Positions 27,611 through 36,968 of a stretch of DNA of 64,000 bases are shown here, piece after piece (positions within the stretch are counted from its first letter, which is position 1; each line of letters opens with the position of its first letter). The translations under genes and the position numbers were made by a program. The DNA lies in contig NZ_FODT01000007.1 in the NCBI RefSeq assembly GCF_900110435.1, positions 1-64,000 on the forward strand. The letters are read 5' to 3'. The notes under the pieces are model-generated. The model made no database searches, was not told where the DNA came from, and saw nothing but the letters and a program-made list of their open reading frames with translations. The DNA comes from Rhodopseudomonas pseudopalustris. Lineage in GTDB: Bacteria; Pseudomonadota; Alphaproteobacteria; Rhizobiales; Xanthobacteraceae.

Positions 27611-30235
27611 TCATGCTGCCGTCTCCTGCCGGGTTCGGATATCCACGATCCACTTTTCGAGCGCGTCGATCTCCGCCTGAATGACGGTCGGTGCTGGCAG
27701 CCGGGGGTTGATCTCGCCGGGCTGGCTGTGGAGCAGCGCCGAGCATCTCCCGAACGCCTCGCGCATGGTTGCGCAATCGCCGTCGGTGAGAACCGTGAGC
27801 TTGATGAGGCCGGCGGTATCGACCTTGCGCGACAGTCGGCGGATCACCGGCCCGACCACTTCCTCTACGGCGCGCTCCCATGTCGTGCGCAACTGGTCCT
27901 GGAATGAGGTTACTTCGCGCAGCCACTTGGCTTGATCGCCGCGCTCATGGTGGATCTTCACATTGGCCAGGTGCGCTTTCATGCCGTCGAGCACCTTGTC
28001 GAGCGGCATGACGCTGGCGGGCGGATCTTGATGGCAGAAGCCGGAATTCTCGCCGCCGCGGCTGATCAGGCGATAGGTGACGGGCGTCGCCTCGCGATCC
28101 TTGGTCGCGCGGCACGCTTCGTCCTGCAGCAGGAGGAAGGCCATGTCGTGGGTGAAGACGATCACTTGGCGAGTCTGACCCGCTTCGGCCAGGCGCGCGG
28201 CGACCCGGTCGCGATGCAGGTGGTCGAGCGACGAAACGGGATCGTCGAACACGATCGCCGATTGTGCGTCGATCGTGGACAGTTCCGCCAGGAACGCGGC
28301 GAGCGCGACGCAGCGATGCTCTCCTTCACTCAGCACCTTGCCGACTGGCTCGCTCGGCTTGTTGATTAGCCGGACCTGGAAGAAGGGCACGCCGGCGGTC
28401 GTCTTCGCCTGCTGGAGCTCGATGGCAAGCCCGGCGACGCCGAGCTTGTCGACCTCGATGGCGAAACGCCCGCGCAACCGATTGGTCACGAGCGCCTGCG
28501 CGATCCTGGCGCTCTGGGTGGTGATCTTGTTGGTGGTGGTGTCCTTGCTCGCCTTTTCGAGGGCCTCGACGGCCTTGAGGCGTGTGATCTGGGCGAGTAC
28601 GTCGGACTCTACGACGCCGAGCCATTTACGGTCGGCAAGCGCATCGCGTTCGGCGACAAGCGCGGTTCGTTGGGGCGAGTTGGCCTCCGAGCGTAAGGCT
28701 TCCATGCGGGTCGCCAGGCCAGAAAGAGCCGTTCGCAAGGGATCGAGAGAAACGGCGATTGCCGGCGGCAGGGTCGGCAGTGTTTCGAGACGATGGGTGC
28801 GCAGGATGGCGCGCAGGCGCCAGGCCATAGCGAGAATCTCGCGACGAACGGATGTCGCGAGCGATTCCTGTCCAAGATCATCCCGGATCAGCGTGATGAT
28901 GGCCGGAACGTCGGCCATCGCGATTGCCTTTGACGCGACATCCTGCAGCGCCTCGTCATAGGCTGTCTCAGCCTCTTCCTCCCGACGTTTGCTCTCGTCC
29001 TGGACGAAGGCCTCGAAGCTACTCAGGCGTTTCGAAGCTTCTTCGCGGAGGGGTTGCTGGCAGAGAACGCAATGCGCGTCGGCGTCCGTGACGGGAAAGC
29101 CTTTACCGGGATAGGCTGACGCGCGGGAATAGTCCCGAGCTGCCTCCCAGAGCGACTTCCACACGTCCGACCCGATGTCAGGCAGCGGCTCGTCGGCGAA
29201 GAGGTTCGCAGAAGCGGTAGCGGCCGCCCGGCGTGCGGTGTCGAGACGCGTATGGGCATCGTGCAACCCGGTTCGGGTTTTCTCAGCCACGATGCCCGCC
29301 AGCCGCTCGAGATGGTCGATGATGGTCTTGAGGCGGGTCTCTTGGCCCTGGAGCTGGCGCAGCGTACGCGTCGGATCGCTGGCGAGATCGGTGACGAGGG
29401 TCTGAAGCCGGGCTTCCTCCTCGGCAGTGAGGCCCGACAGTTTCTCAACCGTTTCCGACTTGGTCTTACCTGAAAGTGCTGCGATCAGCTTGCCGACTTC
29501 TGTCTGGGGCTTGCACTCGGGTTTGGAAAGAACGGCCGGTGTCTGTTCCTGCAGGGTCTTGATCTCGGCGGCGAGCTTGGCCTTCACGTCCTGACAGGCC
29601 TGCGCAAGGCCGGCGAGGATGCGGAGCGGCAGAGGCGTGTAGGCGAGATCGTTGGTGTTCTCGACATGGACGTTGGCGGTGCGTGAATCGAATACGCTGA
29701 CCGCCGAGAGCATCGCGTCGGTCGGAGTGCCTTGTGTCCAGGAGGCGTTGCGCTTCTGCCCGCCAATATAGAACTCCACATTGGCGGATGGCGTGCCGGA
29801 AGCGGACGCGTAGATGTTAGGCAGGATCGCGTCACCTTTGGGGGAACGGGCGCGGCAGAGCTGCTTAAGCACACGGGCATAGCCGGACTTGCCGGCGCCG
29901 TTGTCGCCGTAGATCACCGTCAGCCCGGCCTTTCCAAAGGACAGGCGTTCGCCCGGCGCGAGCGCGTTGACGTTTGATAGGCCGTGGAGCGCGCCGAGAC
30001 TGACGACGGCATGGCTGGCGGCGGGATCTCGGATATGGGTCGCGTCGAGCGGCGTGCCTTGCTCGGCGGCCTTGCAGATGGCCACGAGCGACATCAGGTC
30101 CGCCGGCTCCAGCTTCGTTTGGCCACACAGCCGCCGCAGGGCATCCCGTTGCCAAGCGGGAATGTCCGCCGACCATTTGAGGATGTCGGCAAGAGCCGCG
30201 GCCTCGTTGGAGAGATCTCCATCCTGTCCATCCAT
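27611..30235 (-). CDS. Large SMC/RloC-like AAA ATPase (AAA_13 type)
   Basis: This is an 874-aa ABC-class ATPase. Walker A is GDNGAGKS at residues 110-117. A long helical region follows, with CVLCQQPL (CxxC near 388-391) at its middle, recalling the zinc hook of RloC/Rad50-type proteins. The signature-like VLSEGEHRCVALAAFL precedes Walker B IVFDDPVSSLDH near 663, and the H-loop is VIVFTHDMAF. The N-terminal 100 residues contain the WSADIPAWQRDALRRL helix seen in defence-linked ATPases. The C-terminal 130 residues resemble AAA_13-family tails. It could be a DNA-damage or phage sensor. Anticodon-nuclease activity as in PrrC/RloC is not shown here. Confidence 0.8.
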   Translation of the reverse strand: MDGQDGDLSNEAAALADILKWSADIPAWQRDALRRLCGQTKLEPADLMSLVAICKAAEQGTPLDATHIRDPAASHAVVSLGALHGLSNVNALAPGERLSFGKAGLTVIYGDNGAGKSGYARVLKQLCRARSPKGDAILPNIYASASGTPSANVEFYIGGQKRNASWTQGTPTDAMLSAVSVFDSRTANVHVENTNDLAYTPLPLRILAGLAQACQDVKAKLAAEIKTLQEQTPAVLSKPECKPQTEVGKLIAALSGKTKSETVEKLSGLTAEEEARLQTLVTDLASDPTRTLRQLQGQETRLKTIIDHLERLAGIVAEKTRTGLHDAHTRLDTARRAAATASANLFADEPLPDIGSDVWKSLWEAARDYSRASAYPGKGFPVTDADAHCVLCQQPLREEASKRLSSFEAFVQDESKRREEEAETAYDEALQDVASKAIAMADVPAIITLIRDDLGQESLATSVRREILAMAWRLRAILRTHRLETLPTLPPAIAVSLDPLRTALSGLATRMEALRSEANSPQRTALVAERDALADRKWLGVVESDVLAQITRLKAVEALEKASKDTTTNKITTQSARIAQALVTNRLRGRFAIEVDKLGVAGLAIELQQAKTTAGVPFFQVRLINKPSEPVGKVLSEGEHRCVALAAFLAELSTIDAQSAIVFDDPVSSLDHLHRDRVAARLAEAGQTRQVIVFTHDMAFLLLQDEACRATKDREATPVTYRLISRGGENSGFCHQDPPASVMPLDKVLDGMKAHLANVKIHHERGDQAKWLREVTSFQDQLRTTWERAVEEVVGPVIRRLSRKVDTAGLIKLTVLTDGDCATMREAFGRCSALLHSQPGEINPRLPAPTVIQAEIDALEKWIVDIRTRQETAA

Positions 30236-30298
30236 GTTTCCGCCCCGATTTTATTTGCCGATACCGGCAATTGGTATGTCTTGCCGTGTATTCCCGCG

Positions 30299-31423
30299 TC
30301 AGGTCCCGCCGATAATGTGCCGTTCTTCGCCGAGCGGCACGATCCAGCCGCCCGCGCGATCGGGCCGCGCGAAATCATCGGGACGCACCGACTGGGTCAG
30401 CCGCGTGCGCACCGTCTGCGGCTCCGCATCGATGGCAGCCCGGATCAGCTCGCGCTCAACACCGACAAACACCGGCCGCAGATTGAGGCGCGCAAGCGAC
30501 TCCTGATCGCCGGGCGTGACGTCCGTGTCCGTCACCGGACCGGCGCGGGTGACGATCCCGCCGACCAGCCCGTCCATAGCTGCTGTTTTATCCACTTCTC
30601 CTACCGAAGCTGCGTCGAGCGCGGAGCGGGCCAGATCGAGATCGCCTTGAAGCCTGCGTGCGAACGGTTGCTGCGTCAGCCGATAGAGCGCTCCCGCCAG
30701 TTCGGCATGACCGAGCGGTCGGATCAGGTTGGCGATGTGCAGCCGAAGCATGCCGATGAAGAGGGCCTCCTTCTCCAGCGGCTCGATGGGCTCGCCCTCG
30801 TCGAGCGGATCTTTGACGGAGAGATGGGCGTCCGCCGGGCCGGCGTGGGCCATGCCCCAGCGCGTTGCGATAGCGATGCGCTTGACCGTGACCTTGCGGC
30901 CCCGGGCGGTTACGTCGATGCGGCCGGCCTGCGCCCAGGCCCGCGTCAGCGCTTTGGCCGGGCCTCCGGGATCGTGACAGCCCTTGGCCTCGGCGACCGT
31001 CAGTGAGGACAGATCCGATGCGCAGGCGATCCAATCGGGCAGGTCACCGCGCGACAGCCGCTTGATCTTGACCTTCCGCCGGCGGTCCAGATCGATCGTC
31101 TGGCTGCCCAGATGCGCGAAGATCGACAGGTTGAAGTAGCGCTCGAGATAGGCGCGGGCGACGAAGCGCCCGAAGAGCCCCGACAGGGCGACCTTAACTT
31201 CCCGAGCCTGGCCTAGCGGTTCACGGAAAATGAAAGGCGTGCCTACGCCGGTCGGCGCCAGGAGCGCGTCGAGAATGGACCATGCGCCATAGGCAGCGCC
31301 CGGCGTCTGCAGTACCTCGCGGATGCCCGCATCCTCGATATCCGCCACGTCGAGGTCGACGGTCGTGCCCGTGACCGGGCTGGCCGATGGCGGGTCGAAG
31401 CTGTGAAGGAAGGTTCTCGTCAT
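30299..31423 (-). CDS. Hypothetical protein with possible PD-(D/E)xK nuclease motif
   Basis: This 374-aa protein is coupled to the HipA-like gene (ATGA overlap) and lies 63 bp before the large ATPase. A segment near residues 130-155 reads DWIACASDLSSLTVAEAKG, with an upstream acidic residue and E-x-K on a strand, as in PD-(D/E)xK nucleases. A GGPAKALTRAWAQ helix follows, similar to the helix after that motif. The rest is a long Ala/Leu-rich helical domain. If the motif is real, this may be the effector nuclease of the operon. The assignment is speculative. Confidence 0.5.
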   Translation of the reverse strand: MTRTFLHSFDPPSASPVTGTTVDLDVADIEDAGIREVLQTPGAAYGAWSILDALLAPTGVGTPFIFREPLGQAREVKVALSGLFGRFVARAYLERYFNLSIFAHLGSQTIDLDRRRKVKIKRLSRGDLPDWIACASDLSSLTVAEAKGCHDPGGPAKALTRAWAQAGRIDVTARGRKVTVKRIAIATRWGMAHAGPADAHLSVKDPLDEGEPIEPLEKEALFIGMLRLHIANLIRPLGHAELAGALYRLTQQPFARRLQGDLDLARSALDAASVGEVDKTAAMDGLVGGIVTRAGPVTDTDVTPGDQESLARLNLRPVFVGVERELIRAAIDAEPQTVRTRLTQSVRPDDFARPDRAGGWIVPLGEERHIIGGT

Positions 31424-32667
31424 AAGGCCAGTGCTCGCTTCAAATCATCATGCTCGAAGGCGCTGGCCATGCGGTTGATCTCGGCCGACCGGGCGCCGAC
31501 CGCCTTTGCGGTTTCACGCCAGTTCGCGGTGACAGTGGCGACTTCTTTGATGACCGAGCGGGCCTGCGGCAGGGTCAGCGCGAAGAATTCCGACGCGGCT
31601 TCGAGCAGGTCGAGCGAGCAAGTGCCTTCGTCGAGATCGATGTTCGTCGTCAGTACCCGCGCCTTCACATCGGTGGGCACGGGATTGAGATCGTAAGCCG
31701 GAGAGAGCGACCATCCCGCCTTTCCCAACCACAGGAAACCATGGTTGCGCAGATGATCATCGACGTTGGAGATCAGCACGTTGAAGACGACTCGCCGGTA
31801 AAGGGCATGGGCGTCCTTCTTTCCTTGCGCGCCATGTTGGGCGAGAGCATCGACGATCTCCGGATAGCTGCCGCGCTCGCCGTCTTTGGCGCCCATCATC
31901 GCCATTGCGGACAGGAACGGGATGCGGACGGAGTCATTGCGATCGAAACGGCGCGACAGCATCACGGCCTTGCCTGCCACTTCGACCAGTTCGTGTTGCG
32001 GGGTGGCGATGCCGGCCTGGCCAGCGAGCCGCAGCGCAATCTCCTCCCAGGTCTCCATGCTGTAGTCGTCGGTCTCCTTCGGAAACTTGGCGATCGAGAG
32101 GTTGCCATGCTGGTCGACGACTGACGCCTTCGGTCGGGCGCCGCCGAGGGAGGAGCCGGGCGCGAAGATAAGCTGGAGATCTTCGTCCGTCTCCTCGTCG
32201 CGGAGAATGCGCTCGGTGATCTCGAGCAGCCGGCCGAGTTCGATCAAGGCGGGCACGCCGGCGCGGATCGGCGCCTGGAAGGCTTCTTCGCCGACCCAGC
32301 GGAAGCGGAGTGCGCCAAGTCGGGTTTCGTCGGCAACGCCGAGCAAATAGTCGCTTTCTGCAAGCGTGCGAACGGCGCGGTGTTCGCGATTGGCGAGGCG
32401 ACGTTCGGCGCGCTGCATCAGACGGCGGCCCCAAGTGTCAGGCGCGGAGTCGCCGATGGAGCCGAAGGTCGCCAGTCCGGGGGGAGGAGCGAAGGTGCCC
32501 CGCGTCAGGGCCAAGGCAGGCTCCAGCGAGAACTTGTCTGGGTCACCAAGCCACGCGCCATCGTACTCGAATAGAATGGTCTCCGAGCCGCGAACTTGAT
32601 TGCTCCTTGCCAGTCCGATGCGCCGCGTGCTGCCACCGAGATCGATATGCACCTCAAAGTCAGCCAT
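31420..32667 (-). CDS. HipA-like Ser/Thr kinase
   Basis: This 415-aa protein carries the HipA N-terminal subdomain (LARSNQVRGSETILFEYD) and the kinase core: GGARPKASV near the P-loop region, the catalytic loop SNVDDHLRNHGFLW and the metal-binding SLSPAYDLNP. HipA toxins phosphorylate tRNA synthetases or related targets. The ATG at 32667 is 8 nt inside the end of the XRE gene, the usual hipBA arrangement. Unusually, the 3' end overlaps a further gene leading into a large ATPase, so the kinase may act in a larger system. Confidence 0.88.
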   Translation of the reverse strand: MADFEVHIDLGGSTRRIGLARSNQVRGSETILFEYDGAWLGDPDKFSLEPALALTRGTFAPPPGLATFGSIGDSAPDTWGRRLMQRAERRLANREHRAVRTLAESDYLLGVADETRLGALRFRWVGEEAFQAPIRAGVPALIELGRLLEITERILRDEETDEDLQLIFAPGSSLGGARPKASVVDQHGNLSIAKFPKETDDYSMETWEEIALRLAGQAGIATPQHELVEVAGKAVMLSRRFDRNDSVRIPFLSAMAMMGAKDGERGSYPEIVDALAQHGAQGKKDAHALYRRVVFNVLISNVDDHLRNHGFLWLGKAGWSLSPAYDLNPVPTDVKARVLTTNIDLDEGTCSLDLLEAASEFFALTLPQARSVIKEVATVTANWRETAKAVGARSAEINRMASAFEHDDLKRALAL

Positions 32668-32995
32668 CGCGTGAAGCTCCGGTTTTGCGTTTGAGGTGGA
32701 TATGCTTGGGCAGTTCGGCGCTGGCGAGCGCCTGGCCGACACTGTCGTTGCTGATATCGGCGACTTTAATCAGGCCGTCGAGCAGGCCGAGAGCCTGAAG
32801 AACGCCGGCATATATGCCGATGCTGACGTTGGTGTCCCCGGCTTCGACTTTTTGCAAAGTCGAGCGGGACGTGAAGGCGCGCTCGGCCACGACTGCCATC
32901 GGCAGCCGTCGGCGCCGACGGGCATCATGGATGTCGGCGCCTAGCTTGCGCAGGGCCCGCCGTACGGCCGCGGGAGGGTTGTGTGGAGTTGGCAT
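32660..32995 (-). CDS. HipB-like XRE antitoxin/repressor
   Basis: This 111-aa protein has an XRE helix-turn-helix: LGADIHDARRRRRLPMAVVA, then AFTSRSTLQKVEAGDTNVSI. It probably binds and neutralises the HipA-like kinase and represses the operon. The ATG at 32995 is preferred since GAAGG lies 6 nt upstream; a GTG at 33010 is possible. It is the first gene of a seven-gene minus-strand run. The region before it is AT-rich (33015-33075), a fit place for an autoregulated promoter. Confidence 0.82.
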   Translation of the reverse strand: MPTPHNPPAAVRRALRKLGADIHDARRRRRLPMAVVAERAFTSRSTLQKVEAGDTNVSIGIYAGVLQALGLLDGLIKVADISNDSVGQALASAELPKHIHLKRKTGASRDG

Positions 32996-33201
32996 TTGAT
33001 ACCTTCGCACTTCAGATTTTGCGAATATGTAGCACGAAGATTACAATTTTCCTAGGGCGCGTTAGGTTAATAGAATCCCAATTCGGGTCACCCAGCTCTT
33101 CGTCCACGGCCGATCCTGAGGAAACTCGGGGATAAAATCGGCGGCTCTTGACAACAAAATGCATCCTCCCCATACTCACTGAGTTCAATGAGGATAAAAA
33201 A

Positions 33202-33762
33202 GTGAAGTTATCGATTCTTACTCTGGCCGGTGGCCAGCCGGTGCTCAGCGGTGTGCAGGCCGGCCGTCAGCTGCTTGGAAAGCTGGTCGCAGCTGCGCGC
33301 CCGCTGGCCGAGCCGGAGCCTGTTTATTTGGATTTCGATGGCGTCACCGTCGCAACCGCCTCCTTCCTGCGCGAGGGTGTGATCGCTTTTCGCGACTATG
33401 CGCGCGCCACCTTGCCGGCGCTCTACCCAGTCATCGCAAACGCCTCACCCGAAGTGACTGAAGAGCTCGAATTTTTTCTGCGGCATCGGAAGGATGCGCT
33501 GTGGATTTGCCGCCTGACGCCCGAAGGCGAGGTTCGCGATCCGAAGATACTCGGTGAGCTTGACGAGGCTCACCGCTCGACCTTCGATCTCGTCGCGCGC
33601 CTCGGTACGGCAAGCGCGCCGAGTCTTGCTGCGCAGAGCCAAGAGAGCTTGGCGCCGACGGCCTGGAACAACCGCCTGTCCAATCTGGCCGCGCGCGGTC
33701 TTTTGATCGAGCGCCGATCAGGGAAAACCAAAACTTTTGCACCTGTCTTGGAGGTCGCGTGA
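33202..33762 (+). CDS. STAS-like (DUF4325-type) protein with winged-helix tail
   Basis: This 186-aa protein contains VYLDFDGVTVATASFLREGV, close to the STAS-like DUF4325 signature, and ends with a winged-helix-like part (AWNNRLSNLAARGLLIERRS). DUF4325 proteins often occur beside GHKL ATPases, and one is encoded nearby on the other strand. The GTG at 33202 has GAGG 7 nt upstream; a longer TTG start at 33148 is possible. The stop overlaps the next start by one base (TGATG). An anti-anti-sigma-like or signalling role is inferred only. Confidence 0.6.
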   Translation: MKLSILTLAGGQPVLSGVQAGRQLLGKLVAAARPLAEPEPVYLDFDGVTVATASFLREGVIAFRDYARATLPALYPVIANASPEVTEELEFFLRHRKDALWICRLTPEGEVRDPKILGELDEAHRSTFDLVARLGTASAPSLAAQSQESLAPTAWNNRLSNLAARGLLIERRSGKTKTFAPVLEVA

Positions 33763-34112
33763 TGGGGATTGAATTCATCCGAAACGCCAGCGGCAAACCT
33801 TACACCAAGCGCTGGGCGAGGGGCATCGACCGCATCAGGACGCCAACCTTAATGGACGTCAGCATGTCGGAGGAAAGCCGCACGCTCACGGCGAAGCTGA
33901 CCGCGAAGGGAGCGGCGTGTCAGGGCGCCACTGTGCTGATCCAGTCGAAGGGGGCGGATCTGGTCGTGTTCGACGGGCTTCGGCAGGTGGCAAGCATTCC
34001 CAACGCGCCGCCTTCCGTGCGGGCCGCCGTTGATGCGCGACAGGGCATGGCTCCGGCCGTCGTCGAGCGCGTCGGTATCCTCGGAGCAACTGCGGAGATC
34101 AAGCTCAAATGA
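33762..34112 (+). CDS. Hypothetical protein, 116 aa
   Basis: I do not recognise this protein. It is predicted mostly beta (SRTLTAKLTAKGAACQGATV, LIQSKGADLVVFDGLRQVAS). The ATG overlaps the STAS-like stop by one base and its own stop overlaps the following ATG (ATGA), so it belongs to a tightly coupled three-gene operon. No signal peptide or membrane segment is seen. Confidence 0.6.
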   Translation: MGIEFIRNASGKPYTKRWARGIDRIRTPTLMDVSMSEESRTLTAKLTAKGAACQGATVLIQSKGADLVVFDGLRQVASIPNAPPSVRAAVDARQGMAPAVVERVGILGATAEIKLK

Positions 34113-35386
34113 CCCGACGCGCCCCGCAGGAGCCCACACGCGACTTCAAGCCGTCCCATCGGCTTCGCGACGACGCCGCGTTCTATGCGCCGTCGCTTGG
34201 CTGCGGCGGCTGCCCGGACTTCAAGACCTGTGGAGGCCTTCACACCCATGCTGGCGTGTTCGACTGCAACGATTTCTGTTCGTGTGAGGATCGCGCCGCC
34301 TGTGACTCCGTCTGTCGCAACAAGCCGGACCAGTTCTTCGAGCGCTACCTCGAGATCGGCGGCTTTGAACTTGAACCGACGCCCCGGGTTGCGGCTCTTG
34401 AGACGCCCGCGCTGCCGTCCGTCATCCCTCTCATCGGGCATAAATATAGCCGCCAATCGGTCCTGAACGAGCCCGTTGTCGCCGTTCCCTTGTATGAGCT
34501 CTTCCACATGGGAAGCGGCCAGCCGCATGTTCGCACTCGCGCTGAACTCGCCGAGCGCTTCCGCATCCCCGAAACCGCGACAGTCGTTGCCTCGGGCGTC
34601 GATCGGGACGTCAAGCTCGAGGCGTGGTGGGCCTTTGCCGATCGCGAGCTGATCATGTCGACGCTGCGCGATCTTCGGATCGCGCTGGTCACCGTGCCGA
34701 ACTTCAGCCTGTTCTTGAACGTGCCGCGGTCCGACAATCTGCACAGCATCAAGCGCATAGCGCTCGGCTGGGCTGAGCTGATGGCGGCGGGGATTCCGGC
34801 GGCGCTGCACCTGAATGCACGGACCGATCAGGACTATACGCGCTGGATGCGCTTCGTGCAGGAGCGCTCGGAAGTCGAGATCGTTGCATTCGAGTTTCGC
34901 ACCGGCGCTGGCGTGCCGAGCCGAATCGACTGGCATGTCGATCGTCTCTGCCAGATCGCCGACGTGGCGGGACGACCGCTCACGCTTGTCGTGCGCGGTG
35001 GTGCTCAAGTTCTTCGCCGCCTGAAGCGCCACTTCGGCCAGGTAATCCTCATTGAGACCGATGCCTTTGCGCGCACCCTGAAACGCCGCCGGGCGGAATT
35101 CACCGAGTCTGGCCGTCTGCGTTGGCCACGGATCTCGACACCTAAGGGCGCGCCAATCGACGACCTGCTCGCCCACAATATAGTCACCAAGCGCACGGCG
35201 CTTCAGCTCTCCGACTTCGCGCCGACGGCGGACTCAGAGCGCTCGGCCCGGAACGCTCGTCGGTCGGCACAGCACGCTGATGGTCAGACCAGGCAGGGCA
35301 GCTTTCTGGCGGAGCTGGATGCGACCTTGGAGGCTCGGGCTGTGCCCGCGAACCTCGAGCGCGTGATCGTCGCTGCGGAAACGTAG
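34109..35386 (+). CDS. DUF4417-like protein with cysteine-rich N-terminus
   Basis: This 425-aa protein begins with a cysteine cluster (CGGCPDFKTCGG, then DCNDFCSCEDRAACDSVC), probably binding Zn or Fe-S. The middle (DLRIALVTVPNFSLFLNVPR, then SDNLHSIKRIALGW) matches my memory of DUF4417, a family of unknown function found with GHKL or STAS-like partners. The last 50 codons overlap tail-to-tail with the GHKL ATPase gene on the opposite strand (153 bp shared). It is the third gene of the coupled plus-strand set. Confidence 0.6.
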   Translation: MTRRAPQEPTRDFKPSHRLRDDAAFYAPSLGCGGCPDFKTCGGLHTHAGVFDCNDFCSCEDRAACDSVCRNKPDQFFERYLEIGGFELEPTPRVAALETPALPSVIPLIGHKYSRQSVLNEPVVAVPLYELFHMGSGQPHVRTRAELAERFRIPETATVVASGVDRDVKLEAWWAFADRELIMSTLRDLRIALVTVPNFSLFLNVPRSDNLHSIKRIALGWAELMAAGIPAALHLNARTDQDYTRWMRFVQERSEVEIVAFEFRTGAGVPSRIDWHVDRLCQIADVAGRPLTLVVRGGAQVLRRLKRHFGQVILIETDAFARTLKRRRAEFTESGRLRWPRISTPKGAPIDDLLAHNIVTKRTALQLSDFAPTADSERSARNARRSAQHADGQTRQGSFLAELDATLEARAVPANLERVIVAAET

Positions 35387-36082
35387 GTCGCCGTCATGGT
35401 TGGCCAGCGCGCGAAACATCTGTCCCATGCCGAAGCCGCAGCCGCTATCGCGGCCGAAGCGGGATTCCCCATCGGCCACCGCGACCTTCAAGGCCGCGCC
35501 GGCGTCCTTGATGCAGGCATAGTCCGCATGCGAGCGCAGGCTAGCGAGCACGCCGACGCCGCTGTCGCTGACGACGACTTCGAACGTACCAGGCCGCGCA
35601 GCGAATGCGATAAGGCCTGTACGTGCCGCCTCGCTATGGCGGAAAACATTGTCTTGGAGCTCGCCGAGCGCGCCGACAATCTCGGCTGCGATTTGCGCTG
35701 GGAAGCCGGCGGTGAGGGCGGCCTGGTCGGCGCGGCTCGCCCAAAGCTGCCACAGGTCCGATCGCTCGCCATTCACGCCAAGCCGTTGAAGCGGAAAAGC
35801 GCCGGCCTGCGCGTTCTTTTCGGTGCCGGTCACGGTGTCGCGATCAAGGGCAGCCTGGATGGTCGCGACGAACGGTGCTTCAAACACCACGGACGCAAAG
35901 GCTTCAGGATATTGCTGTCGGGCTCGAACCAGCTCGACCAGCGGCCCGATCTGTCCCGACCGTTGCACGCGAATAGGCCCGAGATCGTGCAAGCCGCCGC
36001 TCTCGGCTGCAAAAAGCAATTCGTCGGCGACATCGAAGTCGCCGATCAGCGTCTCCCCCTGTTTCTCTCCCTCTGGCTCCAT
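35234..36082 (-). CDS. GHKL (histidine-kinase-like) ATPase
   Basis: This is a 282-aa protein using ATG 36082. The ATP-binding motifs are ELQDNVFRHS (N-box), VVSDSGVGV (G1) and GCGFGMGQMF (G2), as in HATPase_c domains without a histidine phospho-acceptor. It could act as a switch kinase for the STAS-like protein encoded convergently. Longer starts at 36121, 36160 and 36241 exist, but 36082 leaves room for a promoter between it and the divergent ATPase gene. The 3' end overlaps the DUF4417-like gene by 153 bp. Confidence 0.65.
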   Translation of the reverse strand: MEPEGEKQGETLIGDFDVADELLFAAESGGLHDLGPIRVQRSGQIGPLVELVRARQQYPEAFASVVFEAPFVATIQAALDRDTVTGTEKNAQAGAFPLQRLGVNGERSDLWQLWASRADQAALTAGFPAQIAAEIVGALGELQDNVFRHSEAARTGLIAFAARPGTFEVVVSDSGVGVLASLRSHADYACIKDAGAALKVAVADGESRFGRDSGCGFGMGQMFRALANHDGDLRFRSDDHALEVRGHSPSLQGRIQLRQKAALPGLTISVLCRPTSVPGRAL

Positions 36083-36239
36083 TGCCCCCGATCTCACCCG
36101 CCAGCGCCGGCGGGGTGTCATCCTGGCCGGGTACGCGGTCCACAGCCGCCTTGATAGCATATCAAGGGCGTTTTCTCCTCCTGATTGTGCGGCCCTGGGA
36201 AATAATGGATCGGGCCCGCCCCAAGATTGCGGATTACTC

Positions 36240-36968
36240 ATGTATCTCGAACGACTTCACCTGACGAACTTCCGGTGCTTTGGACCGCAGACGACGACGA
36301 TCGACACGGCTCGAGGTCTGACCGCGTTCGTGGGCGTCAATGGTTCTGGCAAGACTGCGGTGATGCAGGCGCTGCTGAGGCTGTTCGGCGTCACGCCCGA
36401 GCATCGGCGACTGCGACGGCAGGATTTCCACGTGCCCAGCGTCGAAGCGGGAGCGCCGCTTGAGCGCGAGTTCGTGGTCGAGGCAATCTTGTCCTTTCCG
36501 GAGCTCGACGGCGCAGACGGCCATGCGGCGGTGCCGGAGTTTTTTCATCAAATGGCCTGCGAGGAGGACGGGCGGCTGAAATGTCGGTTGAGGCTTGAAG
36601 GACGCTGGACAGACGACGGTTCGCTCGAGGGCGTAATCGAACAGAAGTACCAGGCCATCCGCGCGATCGGCAATTTTGAGGACGGCGATCGCTCGGATAT
36701 GCGGCCGACTGACCGCGCCCGCATTCAGATGATCTATGTGCCTGCGAGTCGGGACGGCTCCTCTCAGGTGAGTGCTTTTCTGCGCGGTCGCCTCTGGCGC
36801 GCGATCACTTGGTCGCAGGGTATGAAGGACGTCTTCCTAGACGCGGGCGGACGACTCAATGGCGCCTTTGGCGGCGAGGCGGCCGTCGATCTCGTTTCTC
36901 AGGCCGTGGAGCGGCGCTGGCAGCAGGTGCAGGCTCTGACCAAGGCGTGGCCATGTCCCAAACGGTGA
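36240..36968 (+). pseudogene. OLD-family ATPase, truncated
   Basis: The 242-aa product starts MYLERLHLTNFRCFG with Walker A GVNGSGKT (about 32-39), as in OLD/GajA-type ATP-dependent endonucleases. It continues through IQMIYVPASRDGSSQ but ends after AVERRWQQVQ. The ABC signature, Walker B and Toprim nuclease domain expected over another ~350 residues are missing. The last residues are unrelated and read into the start of the HEPN gene. It looks like a deletion junction, so nuclease activity is unlikely. Confidence 0.7.
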
